Made by a program: the position numbers and the translations under genes. Below, in pieces: positions 1 through 7,401 of a DNA stretch of 64,000 nt. The DNA is from Flavobacteriales bacterium. Lineage in GTDB: Bacteria; Bacteroidota; Bacteroidia; Flavobacteriales_D; Sanyastnellaceae. Below the pieces are notes generated by a model. It saw only the letters and a list, made by a program, of their open reading frames with translations, was not told where the DNA came from and ran no database searches. Location of the stretch: positions 1 through 64,000 of the forward strand of contig JAIXWP010000070.1 of assembly GCA_027491215.1 (NCBI GenBank), in the 5' to 3' direction. Position 1 is the stretch's first letter. Each line of letters starts with the position of its first letter.

Positions 1-83
1 CCGCCGCCACCGGCCAATTCGGCGCCGACATGAAAATCACGCTCCTAAACGACGGCCCCGTCACTATCATCATAGAAAGTTAA
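1..83 (+). CDS. dtd: D-aminoacyl-tRNA deacylase, 3' end only
   Basis: Only the last 26 codons and the TAA stop are in the window. The tail contains TGQFGADM and NDGPVT. The latter matches the NxGPxT motif of DTD, whose Gly-cisPro dipeptide recognises the chirality of the aminoacyl moiety. The family removes D-amino acids (and glycine mischarged on tRNA-Ala) from tRNA in the cytoplasm. The catalytic SQFTL-type segment lies upstream, outside the window. The gene converges with the gene on its right. No terminator hairpin follows, but repeated sequence does. The identification rests on the short motif match alone. Confidence 0.8.
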   Translation, partial: AATGQFGADMKITLLNDGPVTIIIES

Positions 84-102
84 AACAATTCTCGATTCTC
101 GA

Positions 103-130
103 TTCGAAATTTGGAATTCGAAATTTGGAA
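103..130. repeat. 14-bp tandem duplication
   Basis: Two exact adjacent copies of TTCGAAATTTGGAA lie just after the dtd stop. They are embedded in further partial copies (CTCGATTCTCGATTCG before, TTCGGAATTCGAAAATT after). No coding potential and no clear function; probably slippage-prone intergenic sequence. Confidence 0.7.
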
Positions 131-176
131 TTCGGAATTCGAAAATTATAAATTCTTTAATCCAATTTTAAATCAA

Positions 177-260
177 TAACCAAAAGCTATCAGCCAATAG
201 CCGATAACCGTCAGCCATAAGCCAATAACCAAAAGCCAAAAGCCATCAGCCAAAAGCCAA
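177..260 (-). repeat. 12-unit degenerate heptanucleotide array
   Basis: Read on the minus strand, the segment divides without remainder into twelve 7-mers close to TTGGCTT (variants TTGGCTG, ATGGCTT, TTGGTTA, TCGGCTA, ATAGCTT). It lies between the convergent dtd and PAS-like genes. Frame-open translation gives only low-complexity hydrophobic sequence, so I treat it as a noncoding microsatellite, not as a gene. Confidence 0.8.
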
Positions 261-267
261 CTAGTAA

Positions 268-1377
268 CTAAACATCCGTTATCCCTCGATAAATCAATTT
301 CTCCACCGTGGGTGGGATGGGAAGCAAACCTAGTTTGAGCGCAGCTTTCACAGCGTCGGTGTCTGTTTTTATTTGATGTCCACCTTCCTTCGGCTCCCAT
401 GTATTGATGGCTTCTTTCATGCGAGAGCGAATAGTTTTTGCAAAACAATCTGCTACTTTTTGATCATCCAAATCACATTGAATGCCTGCATGAAATTTAA
501 TTTTATCACATACATTATTCGCGATAGCCTTGTTTCGATCGTGATCAATTCGCTCGTTAAGTAAAAGTAAAAACTTCACAGGAACATTGATAAGCATGGC
601 ATTCAGAAGATACAGAATACTGTTCATCAATGCAGATTGATTGGGTGATGTTACAAATTGCGGTCGCACATAATGTGCTTTTACATCATCCAATACTGTC
701 CAGCGATCAAGGTGCATAGATGGTTTCAATTGAGTACCCGTTTCAGAATCGTGACAGAGGTAAGCTCGTTTTTCAATTAAGACATATTCTGCCGCACTAA
801 TTTCTGGAATTGAAGAAGACCGAACGTTCATTCGGTGACGTACGAGATAGTGATCATCATTTGCTCTGAATACAAAACCAGGTATGGCTAATACTACATA
901 GGCCAAATTGCCCCAGCGCAATACATGATGGATATCCTCAGGGTGATGCAGCCCGCCTTCTGGCATCATTGAATAAAGTCGTTCGAGGGTAAAATCTTCA
1001 GGCTTGATACCAAGAATCGTTTCAATGCGCGGAGAGATGTATGAATAAGAAACGGTTGGAATATGATATACCGAATGAAATTCATTCGAACCAAAATGGA
1101 AACGATCCATGCTTTCTTTCACATCACGCAGCGGCAACCCTGTATGATAAGTGCCCTCGGCTTCTTCTACAAATTGCAATGCAAGCTCTGGGTGAAATCC
1201 TTCATGCTTCGATCGAATGGCGTCTAGGCGTTCAAAGGTCTTGGCAATTTTCTCATGTCCACGATAAACATTTGAATGCTTGCTCTCTTCTGTGGAATAA
1301 AGCGCATTAACAAGTGACTTCCAAGTGGGGTACGTAAGTCGTTCACCCAATCGAAAATGGGAGAGTCGATCGGTCAT
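268..1377 (-). CDS. orphan PAS-fold-like protein, unknown function
   Basis: I do not recognise a named family. The 369-residue protein has no signal peptide or membrane segment, so it should be cytoplasmic. Residues about 100-200 look like a PAS sensor fold: a segment with SYSYISPRIETILG, then a MMPEGGLHHPED stretch typical of PAS loops in Bacteroidota regulators, then VFRANDDHYLVRHRMNV. The C-terminal half carries no kinase, GGDEF or recognisable LuxR helix-turn-helix. It ends in a conserved-looking KTDTDAVKAALKLGLLPIP segment. The ATG is supported by a good promoter 39-66 bases upstream. It is transcribed alone and ends next to the heptanucleotide array. A regulatory role is inference only. 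Confidence 0.55.
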   Translation of the reverse strand: MTDRLSHFRLGERLTYPTWKSLVNALYSTEESKHSNVYRGHEKIAKTFERLDAIRSKHEGFHPELALQFVEEAEGTYHTGLPLRDVKESMDRFHFGSNEFHSVYHIPTVSYSYISPRIETILGIKPEDFTLERLYSMMPEGGLHHPEDIHHVLRWGNLAYVVLAIPGFVFRANDDHYLVRHRMNVRSSSIPEISAAEYVLIEKRAYLCHDSETGTQLKPSMHLDRWTVLDDVKAHYVRPQFVTSPNQSALMNSILYLLNAMLINVPVKFLLLLNERIDHDRNKAIANNVCDKIKFHAGIQCDLDDQKVADCFAKTIRSRMKEAINTWEPKEGGHQIKTDTDAVKAALKLGLLPIPPTVEKLIYRGITDV

Positions 1378-1415
1378 ATTAAATTGGTTTAGGCTAAATA
1401 TCTATTTGTCTATTC

Positions 1416-1443
1416 CAAAAATAAATGACCGTTGCTTTTACAA
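1416..1443 (-). promoter_or_regulatory. promoter of the PAS-like gene
   Basis: The minus strand carries TTG, a 17-base spacer and TATTTTTG, an exact match to the Bacteroidota -33/-7 pattern (TTG...TAnnTTTG). It lies 39 bases before the ATG. Confidence 0.65.
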
Positions 1444-1747
1444 TTTAGTTGTTATAAAAAACCACCTCGTTTTCGATTTTTTCGAACGAAAAATCTATAA
1501 TACAGTGAATTAAAAGAAATTCTATATCTCAAAATGATACTCCGAGTTGCGTTTTTTGCAACACAAAAAAAGGCTACACAAAAAGCAATTATTTTTTCAA
1601 GTACTTGAGCAACCTCTCCCCTGGTATCAAGTCTTATTATTAGAAAACACACCGAAACCAAACTATAAAATATTGACGGAGGTACTGCCTGCTTCTCCAT
1701 AGTTGAAAGTACCAAGGTCAAGATTTCATGATTTCCTAAACAAATAG

Positions 1748-1777
1748 AAAGCCCCCCTGATCGCAGGAGGGCTTTTT
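1748..1777 (-). terminator. terminator after tyrS
   Basis: A 12-bp stem (AAAGCCCTCCTG pairing with CAGGGGGGCTTT, one mismatch) with a 4-base loop lies 24 bases past the tyrS stop. The T-run is actually better on the plus strand, so it may work in both directions. Confidence 0.75.
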
Positions 1778-1800
1778 ATTTGAATATCGTTTGATCGCGC

Positions 1801-3093
1801 TTACGCGGTCTTCACTACGAAGTAATTCTTCTTGCCGCGCTGCAACAACAAGTATTTGCCTTTCAAAAGCTGATCGGCACCCACAGTGGTTTCTAAGGTC
1901 ACTTTGTTTTTATTGATGCTGATGCTGTTCTCTTGCAATGCACGGCGCGCTTCACCATTGCTGCTCAAGAAGCCTGATTTCACCAATAACTCAATGATGC
2001 CCACGCCTGCTTCGATCTCGGTCTTTGCAAATTCGCCTTGCGGTACGCCTTCGAAAATATCTAAGAAGTCACCTTCGCTCAATTTCATCAAATCTTCTGC
2101 AGTCGATCTACCAAACAAGATTTCACTCGCTGCCTTGGCAGTCTCTAAGTCTTCTGCACTGTGCACGCGCGTAGTAATATCATCGGCCAATGCTTTTTGT
2201 AATACACGCTTGCCTGGGTCGATAGCATGCTCTGCTTCTAATGCTTCAATCTCTTCTTGGGTCTTCAAAGTGAAAATGCGAATGAAATTGCTCACATCAG
2301 AATCCGTAGCATTCAACCAGAATTGGTAGAATTTATAAGGGCTCGTGCGCGCTGGATCTAACCATATATTGCCGCCTTCCGATTTTCCAAACTTGGTTCC
2401 ATCGGCTTTTTTAATCAATGGTGTGGTCAGCGCAAATGCTTCTCCCTGATCCATGCGGCGAATCAATTCGGTACCGGTGGTGATATTGCCCCACTGATCA
2501 CTGCCGCCCATCTGCAATTTCACCCCTTGATTTTTCCATAAATAGTAAAAATCATATCCTTGGATCAATTGATAGGTAAACTCCGTAAAGCTCATCCCCT
2601 CGCGGTCTTCACCACTAATACGATTCTTTACAGAATCCTTGGCCATCATATAATTTACGGTCAAACGCTTGCCCACGTCACGAATAAAATCAAGGAAGGT
2701 AAACTCCTTAAACCAATCGTAATTATTAACGATGCGTGCAGCATTTTCTCCAGAAAAATCCAAAAATTTCTCGAGTTGTTTTTTCTGACAAGCTTGGTTG
2801 TGGCGAAGTTGTTCTTCTCCCAACAGATTACGCTCTGCTGATTTCCCAGAAGGATCTCCGATCATTCCAGTAGCCCCGCCAATCAAGGCAATCGGACGGT
2901 GTCCGCATTGTTGAAAATGAAGAAGGGTCATGATCTGCACCATGTTGCCCACTCCCAATGAATCTGCTGTTGGGTCAAATCCGATATAGCCCGACACGGC
3001 TTCTTTCTGAAGTAGCTCTTCTGTTCCGGGCATCACATCTTGTAACATGCGACGCCATTTCAATTCTTCAATATAATTTTTCTTCCCGTTCAT
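1801..3093 (-). CDS. tyrS: tyrosyl-tRNA synthetase (unusual HIGH motif)
   Basis: Class I aminoacyl-tRNA synthetase charging tRNA-Tyr with tyrosine. The 430-residue length is usual. The Rossmann-fold start is clear ([11 protein letters not shown]), as are [14 protein letters not shown], the tyrosine-pocket [10 protein letters not shown] and the KFGKS form of the KMSKS loop near residue 233. The C-terminal S4-like domain follows ([13 protein letters not shown]). The HIGH signature reads G47-V48-G49-N50, so the first catalytic histidine, usually HIGN in Bacteroidota, is glycine. The reading frame around it is clean. The ATG is preceded at only 4 bases by a -7 box. murF ends 17 bases upstream on the same strand. 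Confidence 0.95.
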   Translation of the reverse strand: MNGKKNYIEELKWRRMLQDVMPGTEELLQKEAVSGYIGFDPTADSLGVGNMVQIMTLLHFQQCGHRPIALIGGATGMIGDPSGKSAERNLLGEEQLRHNQACQKKQLEKFLDFSGENAARIVNNYDWFKEFTFLDFIRDVGKRLTVNYMMAKDSVKNRISGEDREGMSFTEFTYQLIQGYDFYYLWKNQGVKLQMGGSDQWGNITTGTELIRRMDQGEAFALTTPLIKKADGTKFGKSEGGNIWLDPARTSPYKFYQFWLNATDSDVSNFIRIFTLKTQEEIEALEAEHAIDPGKRVLQKALADDITTRVHSAEDLETAKAASEILFGRSTAEDLMKLSEGDFLDIFEGVPQGEFAKTEIEAGVGIIELLVKSGFLSSNGEARRALQENSISINKNKVTLETTVGADQLLKGKYLLLQRGKKNYFVVKTA

Positions 3094-3097
3094 GGCG

Positions 3098-3105
3098 CGA
3101 AAATA
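3098..3105 (-). promoter_or_regulatory. candidate -7 box of tyrS (leaderless geometry)
   Basis: TATTTTCG on the minus strand (7 of 8 to TAnnTTTG) ends four bases (CGCC) before the tyrS ATG. If used, transcription would begin at or inside the start codon. No convincing -33 TTG was found, so this rests on the -7 box and its position. Confidence 0.45.
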
Positions 3106-3110
3106 GACTA

Positions 3111-4388
3111 TTAAAATATTTCTTTTATTTCTTCTAAGCGAATACCTCGTGATCCTTTGATCAAGATGGTGTGTTGTTGTAACTGCATCGCAGCAAGGGC
3201 TTCCTTGGCTTCAACATTCGTAGCAAATCGCAGGTACTCTGAATAGCCAGGAATCGACAAATAAACCTCGCCTACTGTGACTCCTTTCAATCCTAGTTCT
3301 TGTGCTTTGACCAGCATCGCTTCATGCTCTGCAGGAGCTTCATCGCCCAATTCTCGCATATCGCCCATCACAAAAAATGTATCACCTTTTTGTCTGCTCA
3401 AATTCACCAACGCATGTTCCATGCTCGATGGATTGGCATTATAAGCATCCATGATTAAGGTGTTCTTTGCAGTGACCACAATTTGCGAGCGATTATTATC
3501 GGGATCGTAGCTCGACATTGCATCGATTTGATCATGAATTGGCACTCCAAAATAATTTCCCACCACAGCGGCTGAAGCGAAATTGTAGAGGTTGTAAGCC
3601 CCGCTCAGCTTACTTTCCACGACATGAGCCGTTTCTCCCACTTTGTATTCAAATGTCAAAAAGGGTGTTTCGCTCAACACTTTCATTGTAAAATCACCCG
3701 TCTCAAATCCGTAAACGATACGATCCATTCCCTGCGATACTTCATCCAGTGCGGGTAGCTCCACATTCACGAATACCTTCCCTCCCTTCGAATGCACGTA
3801 GTCATACAATTCGCGCTTGCCTTTTTTCACACCTTCCACTCCACCGAATCCTTCCAGATGGGCTTTACCAATATTAGTGATGAGCGCGAACTCCGGATCT
3901 GCATATTGGCAATAACCATTGATTTCACGTTGATGATTCGCACCCATTTCAATCACTGCAAACTCTGTTGAGGCAGGAATCGCGAGCAATGTCAGCGGTA
4001 CGCCGATATGATTATTAAGATTTCCCTTAGTAGCATGAACCTTGAATTTCTTCGAAAGCACTGCCGTCAATAATTCTTTTGTAGTAGTCTTTCCATTACT
4101 TCCCGTTATCGCCAAGAATGGAATATGCAGCGATTGGCGATACATCGCACTTAATTGCTGCATTGCTTCAAGTGCATTATCAACACGCACCAATCGCCCA
4201 TCATTTGAGTCGACATCCTCATCCACCACCGCCCAATCGCACCCGGCATCCAACGCTTGAAGTGCGAACTGATTGCCATTGAATCGCTCTCCTTTTAAAG
4301 CGAAATAAATCGCATGCGGAACGATTTGACGCGTGTCGGTGGTGACCACTTTATATTTTAGAAAATGATTGAAGACTTCTTGGATCAT
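3111..4388 (-). CDS. murF: UDP-MurNAc-tripeptide--D-Ala-D-Ala ligase
   Basis: Last cytoplasmic step of peptidoglycan precursor synthesis: ATP-driven addition of D-Ala-D-Ala to the UDP-MurNAc-tripeptide. The 425 residues show the Mur-ligase architecture. The N-terminal substrate domain contains [14 protein letters not shown]. The P-loop is [10 protein letters not shown] at about 94-103. The central-domain signature [13 protein letters not shown] and the YNANPSSM and GDMRELG segments of the C-terminal domain follow. The gene starts its own unit, separated from gldJ by a terminator, with a two-box promoter overlapping the terminator tail. tyrS follows 17 bases after the stop on the same strand but has its own -7 box. 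Confidence 0.95.
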   Translation of the reverse strand: MIQEVFNHFLKYKVVTTDTRQIVPHAIYFALKGERFNGNQFALQALDAGCDWAVVDEDVDSNDGRLVRVDNALEAMQQLSAMYRQSLHIPFLAITGSNGKTTTKELLTAVLSKKFKVHATKGNLNNHIGVPLTLLAIPASTEFAVIEMGANHQREINGYCQYADPEFALITNIGKAHLEGFGGVEGVKKGKRELYDYVHSKGGKVFVNVELPALDEVSQGMDRIVYGFETGDFTMKVLSETPFLTFEYKVGETAHVVESKLSGAYNLYNFASAAVVGNYFGVPIHDQIDAMSSYDPDNNRSQIVVTAKNTLIMDAYNANPSSMEHALVNLSRQKGDTFFVMGDMRELGDEAPAEHEAMLVKAQELGLKGVTVGEVYLSIPGYSEYLRFATNVEAKEALAAMQLQQHTILIKGSRGIRLEEIKEIF

Positions 4389-4392
4389 GTTT

Positions 4393-4426
4393 CAAAATTA
4401 ATCGGATGGCGGGCGCTTCGGTCAAA
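4393..4426 (-). promoter_or_regulatory. murF promoter (leaderless geometry)
   Basis: Minus strand TTTG, 22-base spacer, TAATTTTG (exact TAnnTTTG), then AAAC and the ATG. The -33 box lies in the T-run of the preceding gldJ terminator. The gap of 4 bases to ATG predicts a leaderless transcript. Confidence 0.6.
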
Positions 4427-4453
4427 AAAAAACGCCCCATAAAGGGGCGTTTT
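4424..4453 (-). terminator. terminator after gldJ
   Basis: ACGCCCC-TTTAT-GGGGCGT stem followed by a run of about eight T on the minus strand, 20 bases after the gldJ stop. A strong intrinsic terminator. Confidence 0.9.
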
Positions 4454-4472
4454 CAATATTCTTATTCACGAA

Positions 4473-6230
4473 TTAGCGTGTGTCACGAGCTCCGAGACCT
4501 GTTGGGCTACCCACGCGGGTCATAGCACAACGGAAACCAAGCGTAGCCATCGAGCGGCGCTCGTCGAGGAATCGACGTGTACCTGGGATGGTATAGTATG
4601 CACGATCTCTCCAGTTGCCGCCTTTGTAAACGCGCGCTCTGTTATTGATCAGAGTAGTTTGACCCCACTCATACATACGGTTGTTATCTGTTTCGTAAGA
4701 AGTATCACCATAAACATTGCTGCTTGCAAAGTCACCATCGCGGTAATCGATGTTGTCTGCTTTGCGATAGTTGCGACGGTCGATGTTCTCTTCCACGTTA
4801 ACGTCACGCATACGCATGTCACCAGCAGTATTTTCAATATAATCAGCGATACCATCACGAAGGTCTGGAGCTACTGGTGATTCAGAGTTGGTCACCAAGT
4901 CCATTACTTCTTGCATCAAAGCCTGAGCTTCGTCGATCTTACGTTCTTTTTCTTTCTCTTTTGCTTGATCAATTTTCGCGATGCTTTGATCAATCAATGT
5001 CATATCTGTTTCTGTCAACTTACCAGTTGCAGCCTTTTGGTATTCAGCGATGAAGTATTGTACACCTTCGATATCATAAACAGTGTAGTCATATTTCTCA
5101 GCCACAGAACCGTCGGCATTCAACACTTTTGTTTGATAAACGTTACCACGGAATGGACGGAAGTCAGATTTGTCTTCGTGAGAAAGCGGACGATAAACAT
5201 CCATTACCCACTCAGAAACGTTACCAGCCATGTTATACAAACCGTAGTCGTTTGGAGGATATGCATAAACAAGTGCAGTGATTTCCGCAGCATCATTTAA
5301 GTATCCAGCAGTACCCATGTAGTCACCACCGCCACGAACGAAGTTAGCGCGGATCGTACCGAAGAATTTACCACCATTGTCGTCATTACGAACATAGTGA
5401 CCATTCCAAGGATAAGTACGGCGATCAGTAATCAATTCTTGATAAGAGTTGCCGATAAGACCAAGTGCAGCATATTCCCATTCAGCTTCAGTAGGCAAGC
5501 GGTAGCGAGGTAGAAGTACCCCATCTTCGATGCGTACGTTACGGAATTCAGAACCAGCTTTTGGATTGAGGTTAGTTACACCATCTGCTGCCTTTTCACC
5601 CTCGTACTGACCATTAAGGTAAGCGTCAGTTGTGAAGTGGTCACCGTCAGATTGTGCAGTTGGGTTGTGTACCAAAAGACCTTCGCGGATTAGGATCAAC
5701 TCGTTTACACGGTCAGTTCTCCAAGCGCAATAGTCATTTGATTGAAGCCAGTTAACTCCCACCACTGGGTAGTCGCTATATGCTGGGTGACGTAGGTAAT
5801 ATTCAACGAGAGGCTCGTTGTATTCCATTTTCTCACGCCATACAAGCGTATCTGGCAAAGCTTTATTGATGATTTCAGGGTAAGAGTCACCATAAACGAG
5901 ACCTAACCAGTAAAGGTAGTCTCTCCAGTATTGGTTGGTAACTTCAGTTTCGTCCATGTAGAAAGAAGAAACTGTAACACGGCGAGGAATATTATCCCAA
6001 GCGAAGTTTACGTCATCTTCAACTCGACCCATTGTGAAGGTACCACCTTCCACTAGAACGAGTCCAGGACCAGTCTCTTGCTCAACGTAATCGGGTCTTT
6101 CGTAGCCACCGTTTTTTGGATCATTGTAGTTCCAACCGGTTGCACCAGAGCCTGATTTTTCGCAAGAGTTAAGCACAACTGCCGCTGCAATGAGGGCTAC
6201 CGCTGTTAATTTGCTTGCTAATGATTTCAT
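4473..6230 (-). CDS. gldJ: gliding motility / T9SS lipoprotein GldJ
   Basis: 585-residue lipoprotein: signal peptide with lipobox LNSC (Cys23), then a sulfatase-modifying-factor (FGE/SUMF1) fold from about residue 55 (LVLVEGGTFTMGRVEDDVNF, FYMDETEVTNQYW, YRLPTEAEWEYAALG, GNVSEWVMDVYRPL, and terminal LGFRCAMTRVG). The catalytic cysteine pair of formylglycine-generating enzymes is absent from the region before the GFRC motif, so the fold is structural here. In Flavobacterium GldJ is an outer-membrane-associated lipoprotein needed for gliding and T9SS function. GldK is the close alternative; proximity to porU/porV favours GldJ. It lies 60 bases after porP and is probably cotranscribed with it. 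The ATG directly follows three copies of an AGGAAAATC repeat. Confidence 0.9.
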   Translation of the reverse strand: MKSLASKLTAVALIAAAVVLNSCEKSGSGATGWNYNDPKNGGYERPDYVEQETGPGLVLVEGGTFTMGRVEDDVNFAWDNIPRRVTVSSFYMDETEVTNQYWRDYLYWLGLVYGDSYPEIINKALPDTLVWREKMEYNEPLVEYYLRHPAYSDYPVVGVNWLQSNDYCAWRTDRVNELILIREGLLVHNPTAQSDGDHFTTDAYLNGQYEGEKAADGVTNLNPKAGSEFRNVRIEDGVLLPRYRLPTEAEWEYAALGLIGNSYQELITDRRTYPWNGHYVRNDDNGGKFFGTIRANFVRGGGDYMGTAGYLNDAAEITALVYAYPPNDYGLYNMAGNVSEWVMDVYRPLSHEDKSDFRPFRGNVYQTKVLNADGSVAEKYDYTVYDIEGVQYFIAEYQKAATGKLTETDMTLIDQSIAKIDQAKEKEKERKIDEAQALMQEVMDLVTNSESPVAPDLRDGIADYIENTAGDMRMRDVNVEENIDRRNYRKADNIDYRDGDFASSNVYGDTSYETDNNRMYEWGQTTLINNRARVYKGGNWRDRAYYTIPGTRRFLDERRSMATLGFRCAMTRVGSPTGLGARDTR

Positions 6231-6257
6231 GATTTTCCTGATTTTCCTGATTTTCCT
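6231..6257 (-). repeat. triplicated 9-mer directly before gldJ start
   Basis: On the minus strand AGGAAAATC occurs three times in perfect tandem, the last copy touching the ATG. Each unit contains an AGGAAAA purine stretch that could act as a ribosome-binding element, so copy number could tune gldJ translation. Whether this matters is inference. Confidence 0.85.
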
Positions 6258-6290
6258 ATGATTATATACTGGCTAAAGTAGGTCTTCTTA

Positions 6291-7268
6291 TTAGAAAGAT
6301 GGACAAGCTAACGCACGGAAGCTCTTCTTTGTTTTACGACATTCGAAATTAATCGTCATCGAAACCTCGTGAGAACCACCTGTCGCTGGCGTCAATTCCG
6401 AAATGGTGACGTCATAGCTATATCCAAATTTAATCACATCTGTCTGTACTCCTAGAGTAGCAATAAAGGCATCGCGGTATGTTTCTCCAAATAACAAACC
6501 TCTAAACCATACACCTGCTACGATAGGTCCTTTATTTACGTACATACCAAGGTTTAGTTGCTGGAACTCCCCTTGACGACGGTAAAGGATGTTAGGTGAA
6601 ATATTCGCTTCTGCGTCTCTTCTCTTTTTCTGAATTGGAATAACAGCACCTGCGTGTGCAGTGAACTTCATTGGAAGTCTGCTTGTTCCAACAATAAGAG
6701 ATTCATTTGGCTCATTCAAGTGGTGAACAGCAACACCTGCGTAAAGTACATCAGAGAAACCGAGGATACCTGCAGAGAAGTCAACCGCTTTCACGTTACC
6801 ACCTCTTGGAATATCTTGAGTTTCGTAGATAAATCCTTTGCGAGGATCGATCATATCACCGAAGGTAAGCTTGCTCCAGTCCAAAGATTTTTGGAAATAA
6901 GTAGCTTGGAAGCCCGCCTTGATGGAGAACTTACGAGTGATTGGTTGTTGGTACGAGTAAATACCACTGAAAGTGGTAGTGTTGAGCGTGCTTTGAGCGG
7001 CACGGTCATTCATTACGATTAGACCGAGACCACCTTGGATTGTTTCAACGTGTTGATCGTAACTGGCACTGGTAGTGACAAACGATCCAGATAGTGAAGG
7101 CCATTGGTTTCGGTAATTCATTACCAAACGAGGACAGCGAGCCGTTCCCGCGAAAGCAGGGTTCAAATACAGAGGATTGGCATAGAACTGAGTGAACTCA
7201 GGATCCTGCGCCAACAGTTGGGTAGAGACTGTAAGGGCTGCGAAAAGACAGAATAAACTTTTTTTCAT
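6291..7268 (-). CDS. PorP/SprF family outer-membrane protein
   Basis: T9SS-associated PorP/SprF beta-barrel. I start at the ATG giving MKKSLFCLF, since it begins a clean signal peptide ending LLA before QDPEF; an in-frame start 60 bases upstream only adds a hydrophobic non-signal extension. The mature N-terminus has the family hallmark EFTQFYANPLYLNPAFAGT. Alternating strands follow, including FSIKAGFQATYF, GFSDVLYAGVAVHHLNEP and FGYSYDVTISEL. Family members anchor adhesins such as SprB or assist the motor-linked ring at the outer membrane; paralogues are common, so the exact partner is unknown. It is divergent from porU and upstream of gldJ. Confidence 0.9.
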   Translation of the reverse strand: MKKSLFCLFAALTVSTQLLAQDPEFTQFYANPLYLNPAFAGTARCPRLVMNYRNQWPSLSGSFVTTSASYDQHVETIQGGLGLIVMNDRAAQSTLNTTTFSGIYSYQQPITRKFSIKAGFQATYFQKSLDWSKLTFGDMIDPRKGFIYETQDIPRGGNVKAVDFSAGILGFSDVLYAGVAVHHLNEPNESLIVGTSRLPMKFTAHAGAVIPIQKKRRDAEANISPNILYRRQGEFQQLNLGMYVNKGPIVAGVWFRGLLFGETYRDAFIATLGVQTDVIKFGYSYDVTISELTPATGGSHEVSMTINFECRKTKKSFRALACPSF

Positions 7269-7401
7269 TCGCACGATTTTTACTTGGGGTAAAAAATGAA
7301 TTAGCAATATTACAACATTTTTGGCCACAAAAAATATTAAATGGTGACAATAATTAGACTCATATTAAGTTTGACCCGTTGCTTTATCCCTTTGAAAAGT
7401 C

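Larger units (their letters stand above)
1378..1800. other. 423-bp gap between the PAS-like gene and tyrS
   Basis: The gap holds the promoter of the PAS-like gene (1416-1443), a small AT-rich hairpin GTTGC-TTTTTT-GCAAC near 1546-1562, a possible long-range stem GGTACT/AGTACC near 1684-1712, and the tyrS terminator. An 89-codon open frame here is AT-rich and has no recognisable features. No tRNA-like cloverleaf was seen. Confidence 0.5.

Noticed and set aside
177..260. CRISPR-like or coding reading of the repeat array
   Set aside because: Units are 7 bases long, without spacers, and too short for CRISPR; the open frame across them only gives low-complexity hydrophobic residues.
1452..1721. 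89-codon frame between the PAS-like gene and tyrS
   Set aside because: AT-rich, no motif or signal peptide, and no promoter pattern; treated as intergenic.
4473..6230. Formylglycine-generating enzyme
   Set aside because: The fold is SUMF1-like but the catalytic cysteine pair is missing, and the lipobox plus T9SS neighbours point to GldJ.
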